Positions 31,459 to 40,582 are shown, counted from the first letter of the stretch. The stretch is DNA of 47,672 bases from Armatimonadota bacterium (GCA_016869045.1 VGFC01000007.1:1-47672), one strand, 5' to 3'. Made by a program: numbers and translations. Notes: generated from the sequence alone by a model not told the origin.

Positions 31459-34434
31459 ATGCGCCAGCACGTTCTCTGCATGTGGCTCACCACCATCCTG
31501 TCCGCGACCTGCCTCGCGCAGCCTGAGCCCTCGCTCGACGGCAAGACCCTCTCCGAGTGGGTCGAGCTGATGAACCGCAACCCGGGCGACCACCTGGCCG
31601 CCAGAACGCTCGGGAAGATGGGTGAGGCGGCGATCCCGCCGCTCATCCAGGCGATGCGCACCCACCCGGATGGCGCGATCCGCTGGATTGCACATGAGTC
31701 CCTCGCGCAGATCGGTCGGCCCGCCCTGCCGGAGCTGGACAACGCAATGCAGGACGGCGACCCGACGGCGCGGATGCAGGCGGTGCTGTCCTTCGAGCTG
31801 ATCCTGGGCCGGGAAGCCATCCCGCGCCTGAAGCAGGCCCTGAACGACCCGCATCCGTTCCCTCGCGTTCGCGCACATGGGGCCCTGCTCCGGCTAGGGG
31901 AGCCGTCGGGGGAGCATCTGCGTGCCATGATCGAGGCCCTGCGGGACCCCAAGCAAGAGGCCCAGTGGATCGCGGCGGAGGCTCTGGGCATGTGCAGCGC
32001 GAAGGCGGCGGGCGCCGAGGAGGCTCTGGGTGAGGTCGCCCGCGCGTTCCCGGGCGGTATCGCAGACCGCGCGTGGCGCGCCCTCGAGGAGATCGGCACG
32101 GAGGCAGCCATGGAACAGCTTGGCCCGCATTGGGCGGAGGAGTTGGGCAATCCGAGGACTGACCTGAAGGCCCGCGTCGCGGCGGCGGTGCGGCTGGGGA
32201 AGACAGGGCCGAAGGTGAGCGCCGCGTTGCCTCATCTGCGGGCGATCGCCGCCGATTCGAGCGCCGACATCGTCCTGCGCGGCTACTGCGCGTGGGCCGG
32301 CGAGCAGATCGAGCCCTCGACCGGCCCGGCGAAGACGTACCACGTCGCGCGGCAGCACCCTAACGCCGATGACACGAACCCGGGCACTGCGGACCGCCCG
32401 TGGAAGACCATCCAGCGCGCGGCGGAGGCCCTCAAGCCCGGGGACACGGTGCTGATCCATGCGGGCGAGTACCGGGAGTGCGTGCGGCCCTTCCTCGGCG
32501 GCGCGAGCGACGACCGGATGGTCACCTGCGCCGCCGCGCCGGGCGAGCAACCGGTCATCAAGGCCTCGGATGTGTGGCAGCCGGAGTGGCGCGACGAGGG
32601 CGGCGGCGTCTGGTCGGCGCCCTACGAGCGCCATCCGTGGGACCACCCCGAGCAGTGGCCGACGCCCAAGTCCGGCCCCATGCACCGCGCCGAGCAAGTC
32701 CTCGTCGATGGGAAGCTGCAGACTCACGTCGCGACGATGGACGAGTTGCGAGCCGAGACAGGCCGGATGCTCACCGACGACGAGGCCGGGCGGCTCCTGA
32801 TCCACGTCGCGGGCAGCCCGGCGGATCACCTCGTCGAGCGCTCGATGCGCCAGCAATGCTTCGCTCCCGCCGCGCGGGGGCTCGGCTACATCCGCGTGCA
32901 GGGCCTCCGGATGATCGGCGGCGCGGCGCCGGAGTCCAACGGCGACAACTGGGGCGTCATCGGGCACCGGTCGGTGATGAGCACGCGCTCGGGGCACCAC
33001 TGGGTCATCGAGGACAACGTCATCGAGTGGGGCAACGCGCAGGGGCTGGACGTCGGTGCCGAGGGCTGGGGCGAGGACCTCGCGTGGCAGCCCGTGGTGT
33101 GCGAGAAGAGCGGCTTCCACCAGGTCCGCCGCAATGCGGTCAGCCACCACGGCGTCGCAGGCATCGTCGGCTGGAACGGCGGCGCCAACGGGCTGCTGCT
33201 GGAGGACAACGTCACCGATGACAACTGCCTGAAGGGCAACTTCTTCATGTACGAGTCGGCCGGGGTGAAGCTACACACGGCGAAGGACTGCATCATCCGC
33301 CGACATCGCTCGCACGGGAACCATGCTTTCGGCATCTGGCTGGACTACAACTGCGAGCGCAACCGCATCACCCAGTGCCTGCTCACCGACAACATGGGCG
33401 CGGGCATCTTCCACGAGGTTAGCCCCGGCCCGATCCTCATCGACACCAACGTCATTCTCGGCACGCGAAACGCCGGCGACGCCTGGGGCGAGGGCATCTA
33501 CTCCCACGACGGCAACCATGCAACCTGCGCCAACAACCTCATCGCCGGCTGCGCGAACTTCGGCATCCGCTTCCGCAACCTCTTCAGCCGCGTCGCCGAC
33601 GGTAAGCCCACCACCACCAGCCACAACCGCTTCGCCAACAACCTCATCTTCGACTGCGCGCGGGGCTGTATCAGCCTGAACCCCGAGGTCCCGAAGGCCG
33701 AGGACAACCGCTCCGACCAGAACCTCCTCTGGCACAAGGGCGCCGAGGTCTCGATGTGCCTGGAGGACGCGGGCTCAGGCGTGAAGTGGGAGGAGACGAA
33801 GGTCGGTCAGGCCCTGCAGAAGACCGGCGGCGGCGACCTGCCGGTCTCGCTCAAGCTCTGGCGGGACTGGGTCGGCAATGACGAGCACTCGCTCGCGGTA
33901 CCGACGGGGATGCTGCTCAAGGGCCAGACCCCCGAGCAGATCCTGGAGACGCTGAAGAGCCTCTGGCCGAAGGACGCACCGCCACTCGACGGGGGCTACG
34001 GCGAGTACGCGCCCGTCGAGGCGACGACGATTCTCGGCAAGCTCGTCCCGCGCCTGAAGGGCTTCGGGTTCGCGCACAGCCTCTCGCTAGGCCCTGACTT
34101 CGGCGTGCAGCTCTGGCAGCGCGGAGAGCAGATGCTCGAACTCCACTGGCGCGGAGACGAGGGCGAGATCAAGCCGCTCTCGGATCCCGTCCTCCGCAAC
34201 GCCCCCCTGCGCCCCGCACAGGACGTGCTGGAGATCGCGCCGGGCGGCGAACTCGTCCTCGAAGCCGACCCCGGCCTGCGCGTCGTGATGGCCGGCCTGC
34301 CAACCGAGATCAAGGCCGGCAAGCTCACCATCCGCGCGCCGGCGGACGCCGCGCCAGGCCTCTACGGCATCGTGACGACGATGGGCGAGCACTGGCAGTG
34401 GAGCGGGGTGAGGGTGACGGCGCCGCACCCGTAA
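31459..34434 (+). CDS. Exported HEAT-repeat plus right-handed beta-helix protein
   Basis: A 991-residue protein with signal peptide MRQHVLCMWLTTILSATCLA. Residues about 30-290 are HEAT-type alpha repeats (AARTLGKMGEAAIPPLIQAM, RWIAHESLAQIGRPALPEL, AVRLGKTGPKVSAALPHL). From about residue 295 it changes to a DUF1565/beta-helix architecture: TYHVARQHPNADDTNPGTADRPWKTIQRAAEAL, KPGDTVLIHAGEYRE, then rungs such as HHWVIEDNVIEWGNAQGLDVG, NGLLLEDNVTDDNCL and CERNRITQCLLTDNMGAGIF. This region resembles polysaccharide lyases and epimerases, but no catalytic residue can be assigned. The C-terminus is beta-rich. It is probably cotranscribed with the aminotransferase. Confidence 0.88.
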   Translation: MRQHVLCMWLTTILSATCLAQPEPSLDGKTLSEWVELMNRNPGDHLAARTLGKMGEAAIPPLIQAMRTHPDGAIRWIAHESLAQIGRPALPELDNAMQDGDPTARMQAVLSFELILGREAIPRLKQALNDPHPFPRVRAHGALLRLGEPSGEHLRAMIEALRDPKQEAQWIAAEALGMCSAKAAGAEEALGEVARAFPGGIADRAWRALEEIGTEAAMEQLGPHWAEELGNPRTDLKARVAAAVRLGKTGPKVSAALPHLRAIAADSSADIVLRGYCAWAGEQIEPSTGPAKTYHVARQHPNADDTNPGTADRPWKTIQRAAEALKPGDTVLIHAGEYRECVRPFLGGASDDRMVTCAAAPGEQPVIKASDVWQPEWRDEGGGVWSAPYERHPWDHPEQWPTPKSGPMHRAEQVLVDGKLQTHVATMDELRAETGRMLTDDEAGRLLIHVAGSPADHLVERSMRQQCFAPAARGLGYIRVQGLRMIGGAAPESNGDNWGVIGHRSVMSTRSGHHWVIEDNVIEWGNAQGLDVGAEGWGEDLAWQPVVCEKSGFHQVRRNAVSHHGVAGIVGWNGGANGLLLEDNVTDDNCLKGNFFMYESAGVKLHTAKDCIIRRHRSHGNHAFGIWLDYNCERNRITQCLLTDNMGAGIFHEVSPGPILIDTNVILGTRNAGDAWGEGIYSHDGNHATCANNLIAGCANFGIRFRNLFSRVADGKPTTTSHNRFANNLIFDCARGCISLNPEVPKAEDNRSDQNLLWHKGAEVSMCLEDAGSGVKWEETKVGQALQKTGGGDLPVSLKLWRDWVGNDEHSLAVPTGMLLKGQTPEQILETLKSLWPKDAPPLDGGYGEYAPVEATTILGKLVPRLKGFGFAHSLSLGPDFGVQLWQRGEQMLELHWRGDEGEIKPLSDPVLRNAPLRPAQDVLEIAPGGELVLEADPGLRVVMAGLPTEIKAGKLTIRAPADAAPGLYGIVTTMGEHWQWSGVRVTAPHP

Positions 34435-34466
34435 CGCATGTGCTCCCGGCTACGGCTATTGCGCCC

Positions 34467-35222
34467 CTACTTGTTCCCCTTCCCCAGCCCATGCGAGGTC
34501 AGGTACGCGTAGCTGGTCTTCACGTCCTCCATCATGTCGCCGTCGGAGAGGTCCTGCTCGACGATCAGCCACTGCGTGACGGTGGGGTCGAGCGCCCCGA
34601 TGGCGGCGACGAGGTTGACCTGCCCCGTTCCCAGCGCCTTGAAGTGGTACTGGTCGCCGAGCAGGCCGTCCTTCACGTGCACGAGTTCGACGCGCTTCCC
34701 GTGGTGCTCCAGGATGTCCACGGGGCTCGCGCCGCCGAAGGCCACCCAGTAGAGGTCGAGTTGGCTGAAGACGTACGGCGCCTGCTCCATGAGTATCTCG
34801 AAGGGGTACCGCCCGTCCTCGACGCGGTGGAACTCCCAGTAGTGGTTGTGGACGTGGACGGAGATGCCGTGCGGCTTGAGAAGATCGGCGGCCTTCTGCA
34901 GCTTGTCCGCGCAGGCCTTGCAGCCATCGACGGTCTTGAGGTCATCCGGCCCGAATCCCGAGACGAGCCGGGTGGACCCAAGCGCGCCCTGGAAGTCGAC
35001 GGTCTGCGCCAGCGTCTCCGGCGTCGGGAGGCCGCCGTGGTTGCTACTGATGCCCAGGCCCAGGTCCGCAGCCGCCCTCGCGATCTGCGCCGGCTCCTGC
35101 CCGTAGGCACCCCCGACCTCAATCCCCTTGTAGCCAACCTCCGCGACAGCCTTCAGCGTCCCGTGGAAGTCCTTCTCGAACGCGTCTCTCAGCGTGTACG
35201 TCTGCAACGCGACCGGCTTCAT
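34467..35222 (-). CDS. Sugar phosphate isomerase/epimerase-like TIM barrel
   Basis: The ATG at 35222 gives 251 residues; the longer open frame upstream overlaps the URO-D paralogue. It is an AP-endonuclease-2/xylose-isomerase-like barrel with KPVALQTYTLRDAFEKDFHGTLKAVAEVGYKGIEVGGAYG, LGISSNHGGLP, ISVHVHNHYWEF, FSQLDLYWVAFGG, VELVHVKDGLL and TQWLIVEQDLSDGDMMEDVKTS. The His, Asp, Glu metal ligands of the fold are present in HNHYWEF, QLDLYW and HVKD. Such proteins isomerise or epimerise sugars and inositols or act as dehydratases; the substrate is unknown. It follows the third URO-D-like gene by 38 bases. Confidence 0.9.
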   Translation of the reverse strand: MKPVALQTYTLRDAFEKDFHGTLKAVAEVGYKGIEVGGAYGQEPAQIARAAADLGLGISSNHGGLPTPETLAQTVDFQGALGSTRLVSGFGPDDLKTVDGCKACADKLQKAADLLKPHGISVHVHNHYWEFHRVEDGRYPFEILMEQAPYVFSQLDLYWVAFGGASPVDILEHHGKRVELVHVKDGLLGDQYHFKALGTGQVNLVAAIGALDPTVTQWLIVEQDLSDGDMMEDVKTSYAYLTSHGLGKGNK

Positions 35223-35260
35223 GGCATCCTCCTGGGTGTTGCCCTCCGAGTCCGGCGGGG

Positions 35261-36355
35261 CTACGAGGCGGTGTATTCCTTGACCAGCTCCACATACCTC
35301 ATCACGCTCTGGAACGAGATGTCCGGCAGGACCATGTCGTCGATGGCGGGGATGGTGCCGCCCTGCTCCGTGAGCCAGGGGACCTTCGCGGCGAACTCGC
35401 GCTCGACCGCGTCCGGGCCGTCCATGAGGGCCTGGCGGCTGATGTTGCCGATGAGCAGGATGTCGCGGCCGAACCGCCGCTTCAGCGCGACCGCGTCCAT
35501 GTCGGCGGCGACCTCCAGCGGACCGAAGAGGTTGATGCCTGCCTCCATGAAGCTCGGGATCAGCGGCGTGATGTTGCCGCTGGTGTAGTGGCCGATCACA
35601 TCGATCCCGTGCGCGCGCAGGAAGTCGGTGACGCGCTTCACGTAGGGCGCCCAGAAGGTCGCGTACATCTGCGGCGAGACGATCGTGCTGTTCTTGTAGG
35701 CCATCCCGTCTTCGCTGATCCACACGAAGTCCACGACGCCCGCCTCGACGATCGGCCGCGCCAGCTCGATGATGAACTCCGCCCAGTACTCGAAGATGTC
35801 GTGGACGAAGGCCGGGTCGTCGGTCAGCTTCTCTAAGAAGGCCTCCAGCCCGAGCATGTACCCGTTCTTGATCGACCGGCCCGGCCCCCACTCAAAGCGC
35901 AGGCCGACGGGGTTGGTCGTGGTGCGCCAGCAATCGAGCAGCTCAGGGCTCCACGAGCGCGGGTAGCGGCGCAGGTCCCGCGGGTCGTAGCGCTTCTTCA
36001 TCGCCTCCCAGTCCTCGCGCGAGAACATCGAGCCGCGAACGTAGTAGTAGATCGTCGGTGCAACGGCTTGGGCCTTGAGTGTGCGGACCGTGAAGCCGTA
36101 CGGGTCGATGGTCGTCTGCCACTCCTCGTCTTCCTCGATCACGCGCGGGACGAAGGTAGGGATCGGCATCGTGTCGAGCCCGCAGTACTCTACGGGATCG
36201 AAGCGCACGAAGTCGTGCACGTTATAGCCGGGCAGGAAGCCCTCGCTGCACCAACGCCGCACCGCCTGTTCGGTGATCCCCTCGGCATCCCAGAGGGGGA
36301 TTCGGTCGATGGGCCGGTAGTGCATCACGTTGCGGAAGCGCTCGCGGCAGGTCAT
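35261..36355 (-). CDS. URO-D superfamily protein lacking the zinc Cys (paralogue 3)
   Basis: The ATG at 36355 gives 364 residues (MTCRERFRNVMHYRPIDRIPLWD). The URO-D fold is clear: WGPGRSIKNGYMLGLEAFLEKL, VVDFVWISEDGMAYKNSTIVSPQMYATFWAPYVKRV and LLIGNISRQALMDGPDAVEREFAAKV. At the position of HSCG/HTCG in the other two paralogues it has GHYTSGN (His256), so the zinc-binding Cys is absent and the mechanism likely differs. It is distant from the other two in sequence. Downstream is a sugar isomerase-like gene 38 bases on. Substrate unknown. Confidence 0.9.
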   Translation of the reverse strand: MTCRERFRNVMHYRPIDRIPLWDAEGITEQAVRRWCSEGFLPGYNVHDFVRFDPVEYCGLDTMPIPTFVPRVIEEDEEWQTTIDPYGFTVRTLKAQAVAPTIYYYVRGSMFSREDWEAMKKRYDPRDLRRYPRSWSPELLDCWRTTTNPVGLRFEWGPGRSIKNGYMLGLEAFLEKLTDDPAFVHDIFEYWAEFIIELARPIVEAGVVDFVWISEDGMAYKNSTIVSPQMYATFWAPYVKRVTDFLRAHGIDVIGHYTSGNITPLIPSFMEAGINLFGPLEVAADMDAVALKRRFGRDILLIGNISRQALMDGPDAVEREFAAKVPWLTEQGGTIPAIDDMVLPDISFQSVMRYVELVKEYTAS

Positions 36356-36652
36356 GGAGGGGTGCACCTCGCGGGAGGGTGTGTACAACCTACCGCAAGG
36401 GCATCAGCATGTCAAACAGCTTGGGGCCTGCAATGCGCTGCCGGAGGAGGTCACGGAGTTCGTGGGGGCCCGAGCGGCCAGCAAACCCCGCCCATGGGTC
36501 CTCTTGGCGCGGATAGGCTTGCCATCCACGAGGGTGGTGACCTCGCGCGCCGAGGGCAGCGGACCGGGAATGGGGTGATGGATGATGCGACGGCCCATCA
36601 TGCCGTTCGTGGCGCGGGACTTTGCTCCGCGAGTGCCGTTCCCGCCCATCGC
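36356..36652. other. 297-bp intergenic stretch with no supported gene
   Basis: The stretch between the exported HEAT protein stop (36653) and the URO-D paralogue 3 start (36355), both minus strand, has open frames on both strands but none with a ribosome site, signal peptide or recognisable family. A weak CGCGG/CCGCG stem is near 36625-36645. It may hold the promoter of paralogue 3 and the transcription end of the HEAT gene. I see no RNA gene or repeat copy here. Confidence 0.4.
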
Positions 36653-38509
36653 TTACGGGCGCTTGCGCCTGCGCAGGAGCCAAACTCCGGCGGGAAGGAG
36701 CACGCTCACACCGGTTGCGATCGCCATCGGGATGGCCCCCGCTGGCCCAGGCCTCTCGCCCGTCAGTGGCGGGATCGCCACCTGTGCCGTTGGCTTGGGG
36801 GCGACCTGGAGCCCCATCGCCTTCAGCGCCTTCACTGCTTCCTCGCTGATGATCGGGTCTTCGTCGCGGGCCCACTCCTGAAGCCGGCTGATCGACTCAC
36901 GGTCCTTGCACTTGCCAAGCCACTCGATGGCGTGCGACCGGTCGAGGGCCTCGCCTTCGGCCGCCAGCCGGCGAAGCTCGGCCAGTCGCTCCGTCTCGCC
37001 CATCAGCGCCAGGGCGCCATATGCGATGGCGAGCGTCGCCTGCGTGCTGCTGATCTGGAACTCGTACTCCTGCTCCTGACCCTGGGCCTTCACCTTGGCC
37101 CAGTAGCCGGCCTTCCTTTCCGCCAGACTGCGGAGCGCCTCCTGAGCACCGGGCGGGCGCCGCTCGGCGAGAACGTCGCATGCATCCCAAAGCGAGAACA
37201 GATCGGGCGCCTTCCCGCCGACCCAGGCGACCGCCCTGCGGAGCGAAGGCTCGTCGCCGCGCCGGGCCAGGGCCAGGACCGCATCCTCGCGGTAGGCGAA
37301 GCCCTTGTCGTCAGCCAACCGGTGGAGGATACCATCGAGGTCCGCCGGCTCGGGCTCTAGCTCCGTCAGGGCGCGCATCGCCCAGAGGACGACCATGTCA
37401 CTTCGGTCCTGCAGGCCAGCGCGGAAGTACCTCTCGTCCTCGGCGCGAGGGTCCAGAGCGAGAGCGGTGATGGCGGCGACACGTATGCCCTCCTCAGGAT
37501 CGTCGAGCCACTCCCGGTGCCGCCGAACGGGCTCGGCCTGGTCGTCGCGAACCATGGCGCGGACGGCCGACCATCGGATCGTCCGGTTCTTGTGCTTCGC
37601 CAGGGCCTCCACGACAGCGCCCTTGTGCGCGACACCCGTCTCGCCAGCCACGGAGAGCCACTGGTCGAGCATCCAGAGGTTGTCCGTCTGCAGCCTGGGT
37701 TCGAGAAGGGGTAGGGCGTCGGGCCCCAGCAGGTTCACCAGCGCCCGCCCAGCCGCGAGCTGCACCGGGTACTCGGTACCCGAGACATCGCCGCCCTCGC
37801 AGGTGCCGCCCACACTCGGGTCGCGGAGCAGCTCCTCCAGCCTGGCGCGCGACTCGGTGTCGTGCAGAACGCCAGCGATGGTCGCACCCGTCTCGGGGTC
37901 GCTGTCCTTCCCAGGCTTCATGAGGTCCCGAGCACGGGCGATGGCCTCCTGCCTGATCGCCTCCTTGTCGGAGTCGCTCAGGGGCAGGCGGTTCCCCGTC
38001 GCCAGGTCGAAGGCGCGGATCGTGCCCCTCTGTGTGACGAAGGCGAACTGCGTGTTCTGGGCGCGGAAGAAGAACAGGCCCCCGTCACTCCACCAGCACG
38101 AGCTGATCGTGCGGCTCGCCTCCAGGACCTCGCTCTGCGTGAGGAACTCGTCGAGTTCGTACGTTCTGAGCGCCCTACCATCCGGGCCAACGAAGGCAAG
38201 AACGGTGCCCTCGCCAACCTGACCCCACCGGTCACGCAGCACTACGTGCCGAGCATCATCGGCAATGTACGCCGCCACCGGGGCCTCGCCCAGAGGTGAG
38301 GCGATGGACCAGCGCTCCTCAGGGCCAGCGAGGGTCTCCGCCCCCAGCGTCAGCCGGGCGGCGAACCCCCCTTCCACCCGCAGCACGGCCTGGCCGTTTG
38401 CCGACCGGTGCTCGGGCGTCGGTGGACCCCACGAGTCGGCACGAGCGAACCAGCACGGGCACCCGAGGCCCCACGCGACGATCCCAACAGCACATGCGAG
38501 GCGCACCAT
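36653..38509 (-). CDS. Exported, membrane-tethered HEAT-repeat protein
   Basis: The ATG at 38509, after GGAGGAGG, gives 618 residues with a signal peptide (MVRLACAVGIVAWGLGCPCWFARA). Residues about 30-170 are beta-rich (WSIASPLGEAPVAAYIADDARHVVLRDRWGQVGEG), suggesting a beta-propeller-like or sandwich region. Residues about 200-580 are HEAT/PBS-lyase-type repeats (GRALVNLLGPDALPLLEPRL, WSAVRAMVRDDQAEPVRRHREWLDDPEEGIRVAAITALAL, AVLALARRGDEPSLRRAV). The end has one membrane helix (AGAIPMAIATGVSVLLPAGVWLL) and a basic tail RRRKRP, so it is a tethered extracytoplasmic scaffold. No catalytic domain. It follows a small exported protein by 45 bases. Confidence 0.86.
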   Translation of the reverse strand: MVRLACAVGIVAWGLGCPCWFARADSWGPPTPEHRSANGQAVLRVEGGFAARLTLGAETLAGPEERWSIASPLGEAPVAAYIADDARHVVLRDRWGQVGEGTVLAFVGPDGRALRTYELDEFLTQSEVLEASRTISSCWWSDGGLFFFRAQNTQFAFVTQRGTIRAFDLATGNRLPLSDSDKEAIRQEAIARARDLMKPGKDSDPETGATIAGVLHDTESRARLEELLRDPSVGGTCEGGDVSGTEYPVQLAAGRALVNLLGPDALPLLEPRLQTDNLWMLDQWLSVAGETGVAHKGAVVEALAKHKNRTIRWSAVRAMVRDDQAEPVRRHREWLDDPEEGIRVAAITALALDPRAEDERYFRAGLQDRSDMVVLWAMRALTELEPEPADLDGILHRLADDKGFAYREDAVLALARRGDEPSLRRAVAWVGGKAPDLFSLWDACDVLAERRPPGAQEALRSLAERKAGYWAKVKAQGQEQEYEFQISSTQATLAIAYGALALMGETERLAELRRLAAEGEALDRSHAIEWLGKCKDRESISRLQEWARDEDPIISEEAVKALKAMGLQVAPKPTAQVAIPPLTGERPGPAGAIPMAIATGVSVLLPAGVWLLRRRKRP

Positions 38510-38554
38510 GGCAACCTCCTCCCGCCGACAGGCGGCCACGTCCTCCACGGACCT

Positions 38555-39034
38555 TCACCATCTCGCCCTCGCGTTCCTGCCGAAACCCGGCCTGCTCGGG
38601 TGGGCCACTCGCCACATCCTCTGCGGGGACCCGCCCGCTCCCGCGACCAAGGGAACCAAAGCCAGTCGGCAGGGATGTGGGAGCGCAGTCGCACCCTCAG
38701 GCGACCCCGCGCGCAGCTCTGCAAGGACGCCTACGGGCTCCAGGGGATTCCGGACGCCGACGGTGGTGGCGAAGGACCCATGGGGATCAGTCGCTACCGC
38801 GTTGAGACGGGGAACCTCCCGCGGGCCGTGGCTGAAGACCAGGACCTCACAACCTGCCGCCGGGTGCCCCTCGGGGTCGAGCACCTCGCCGGTGATGGTG
38901 ACCGGCGAGCTCTCAGCCGCCGCCTGGGCCTCTGCCGGCCGGCTCGCACCGTGCTTCGGCACGCAATGTGCTATGCAACTCAGCGCGATGATCGCGCCCA
39001 CGGCGCCCGCAATCGGCAGCCAGCGTCGTCCCAT
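38555..39034 (-). CDS. Small exported carboxypeptidase-regulatory-like domain protein
   Basis: The ATG at 39034, after GGAGGTG, gives 159 residues. An N-terminal hydrophobic segment (WLPIAGAVGAIIALSCIAHC) is a signal or membrane anchor. Residues about 40-110, VTITGEVLDPEGHPAAGCEVLVFSHG and AVATDPHGSFATTVG, match the CarboxypepD_reg beta-sandwich. The tail (LVPLVAGAGGSPQRMWRVAH...GFGRNARARW) is basic and unrecognised. The gene is upstream of the HEAT-repeat protein on the same strand and divergent from the fucosidase across 173 bases. The first Cys is not in a canonical lipobox. Confidence 0.72.
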   Translation of the reverse strand: MGRRWLPIAGAVGAIIALSCIAHCVPKHGASRPAEAQAAAESSPVTITGEVLDPEGHPAAGCEVLVFSHGPREVPRLNAVATDPHGSFATTVGVRNPLEPVGVLAELRAGSPEGATALPHPCRLALVPLVAGAGGSPQRMWRVAHPSRPGFGRNARARW

Positions 39035-39207
39035 CGTCGCACCTCCTGCCGCCCCAGTCCCTGCCCTCCTTGACAGATTCGCCACTGGGTTGGTTGCTCC
39101 TGCCGGCGCGAGCGTTGGTGCATCGTCTCCGAGGGGCGGAGGGACGCTCCCACGCCTCGGGGAACCCACAGCCTGACGTGATAGCCTCGGCCAAGGGGAG
39201 TTCCGCC

Positions 39208-40506
39208 ATGCCTGACGTCAGACCCACCGTTGGCGACTCGAGTTGGTTCGTGCACGACCGCTTCGGGCTGTTCATCCACTGGGGCATCTACGCGCTGCCT
39301 GCGCGGCACGAGTGGGTGAAGCAGTACGAGCAGATTCCCGATGGGGTGTACCAGAAGTACTTCGAGCACTTCGACCCCGACCTGTATGACCCGAACGCCT
39401 GGGCGGCCGCCGCCGCGGGCGCGGGGATGAAGTACTTCGTCATCACCACGAAGCACCACGACGGCTTCTGCCTGTGGGACACGAAGCTGACCGACTACTG
39501 CGTGATGAACACGCCGTACGGGAAGGACCTGATCCGGCCGATGGCCGAGGCCTTCCGGGCGCAGGACATGAAGGTCGGGTTCTACCACTCAGTGATCGAC
39601 TGGCACCACCCGGAGTTCATCATCGACGACCTGCACGCGATGCGCAACCATCCCGAGCGCGCGAAGCTGAACGAGTCGCGCGACCAGAGCAAGTACGCCG
39701 CGTACCTCCACGGCCAGGTGCGCGAGCTGCTGACCGGGTACGGCAAGGTGGACGTGCTCTTCTACGACTTCAGCTACCCGAACCCGGAGCCGGGTCGGGG
39801 CAAGGGGCGCGACGACTGGCAGAGCGAGGCGCTCGTCAGGATGACCCGCGAGCTGATGCCGGGCATCCTGGTGAATGACCGCCTCGATCTCATGGACACC
39901 GACCACGGCTGGGACTACCGCACCCCCGAGCAGTTCATGACGCGCGACTGGGTGACCGTGGACGGGCGGCCCGTGGTCTGGGAGACGTGCCAGACGTTCT
40001 CGGGCTCGTGGGGCTACTACCGCGACGAGTACACGTGGAAGAGCGTCGAGCAGCTCGTGAAGATGCTCATCGACACCGTGAGCAAGGGCGGCAACCTCCT
40101 GCTGAACGTCGGCCCCACGGGGCGCGGGGAGTTCGACGGGCGCGCGCTGGACCGGCTCGCCGGCATGGGGGAGTGGATGAAGCGCCACGGCCGCTCGATC
40201 TACGGCTGCACGCAGGCCCCGGCGGACCTCCCGACCCCCGCCGACTGCCGCCTGACGTACAACCCCGAGACCAACCGCGCGTACGTGCACATCCTCAGCT
40301 GGCCGATCGTGAACCTCCCGCTGGACGGCTTCGCCGGCCGGGTGAAGTACGCGCAGCTGCTGAACGACGCGTCCGAGGTGAAGATGGTCGAGGGGGCGGT
40401 CCACCACGGGTACACGGCTGAGTCGGACCGCAAGACGCTCACGCTGCAGCTACCCGTGCGCAAGCCGGATGCCGTCGTTCCGGTGGTTGAGCTGTTCCTG
40501 AAGTAG
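39208..40506 (+). CDS. GH29 alpha-L-fucosidase
   Basis: The ATG at 39208 gives 432 residues. The family order is clear: WFVHDRFGLFIHWGIYALPAR, WAAAAAGAGMKYFVITTKHHDGFCLWDTKLTDYCV, VGFYHSVIDWHHPEF, then the nucleophile Asp187 in KVDVLFYDFSYP, and WETCQTFSGSWGYYRDE, MLIDTVSKGGNLLLNVGPTGRGEF. The acid/base Glu is less conserved in GH29 and not assigned. No signal peptide is seen, so it probably acts inside the cell on imported fucosides. A C-terminal beta-sandwich follows. It ends 91 bases before the convergent aldo/keto reductase; a long hairpin lies between. Confidence 0.95.
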   Translation: MPDVRPTVGDSSWFVHDRFGLFIHWGIYALPARHEWVKQYEQIPDGVYQKYFEHFDPDLYDPNAWAAAAAGAGMKYFVITTKHHDGFCLWDTKLTDYCVMNTPYGKDLIRPMAEAFRAQDMKVGFYHSVIDWHHPEFIIDDLHAMRNHPERAKLNESRDQSKYAAYLHGQVRELLTGYGKVDVLFYDFSYPNPEPGRGKGRDDWQSEALVRMTRELMPGILVNDRLDLMDTDHGWDYRTPEQFMTRDWVTVDGRPVVWETCQTFSGSWGYYRDEYTWKSVEQLVKMLIDTVSKGGNLLLNVGPTGRGEFDGRALDRLAGMGEWMKRHGRSIYGCTQAPADLPTPADCRLTYNPETNRAYVHILSWPIVNLPLDGFAGRVKYAQLLNDASEVKMVEGAVHHGYTAESDRKTLTLQLPVRKPDAVVPVVELFLK

Positions 40507-40511
40507 ACCTG

Positions 40512-40582
40512 CAGGATGGGCAGGATGGGGCAGGGTACGGCAACGACGCGCGCCGTCATCCTGCCCTATCCTGTCTATCCTG
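40512..40582 (+). terminator. Long 23-bp stem-loop between convergent genes
   Basis: Left arm 40512-40534 and right arm 40560-40582 pair at all 23 positions if the plus strand is transcribed, with three G-U pairs; on the minus strand those three are A-C mismatches. An inner stem ACGGC (40537-40541)/GCCGT (40552-40556) continues the helix. The left arm carries a near-duplicate CAGGATGGG/CAGGATGGGG unit. It follows the fucosidase stop and is in place to end its transcript; it is also 16 bases from the aldo/keto reductase stop. There is no T-tract. Confidence 0.75.

Noticed and set aside
36404-36649. 81-codon open frame on minus in the gap before URO-D paralogue 3
   Set aside because: It has no ribosome binding site, no recognisable domain, and open frames on both strands are common in this GC-rich DNA.
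39070-39075. TTGACA as a fucosidase promoter
   Set aside because: No -10-like hexamer is present 16-18 bases downstream; it remains one hexamer in a 173-base spacer.
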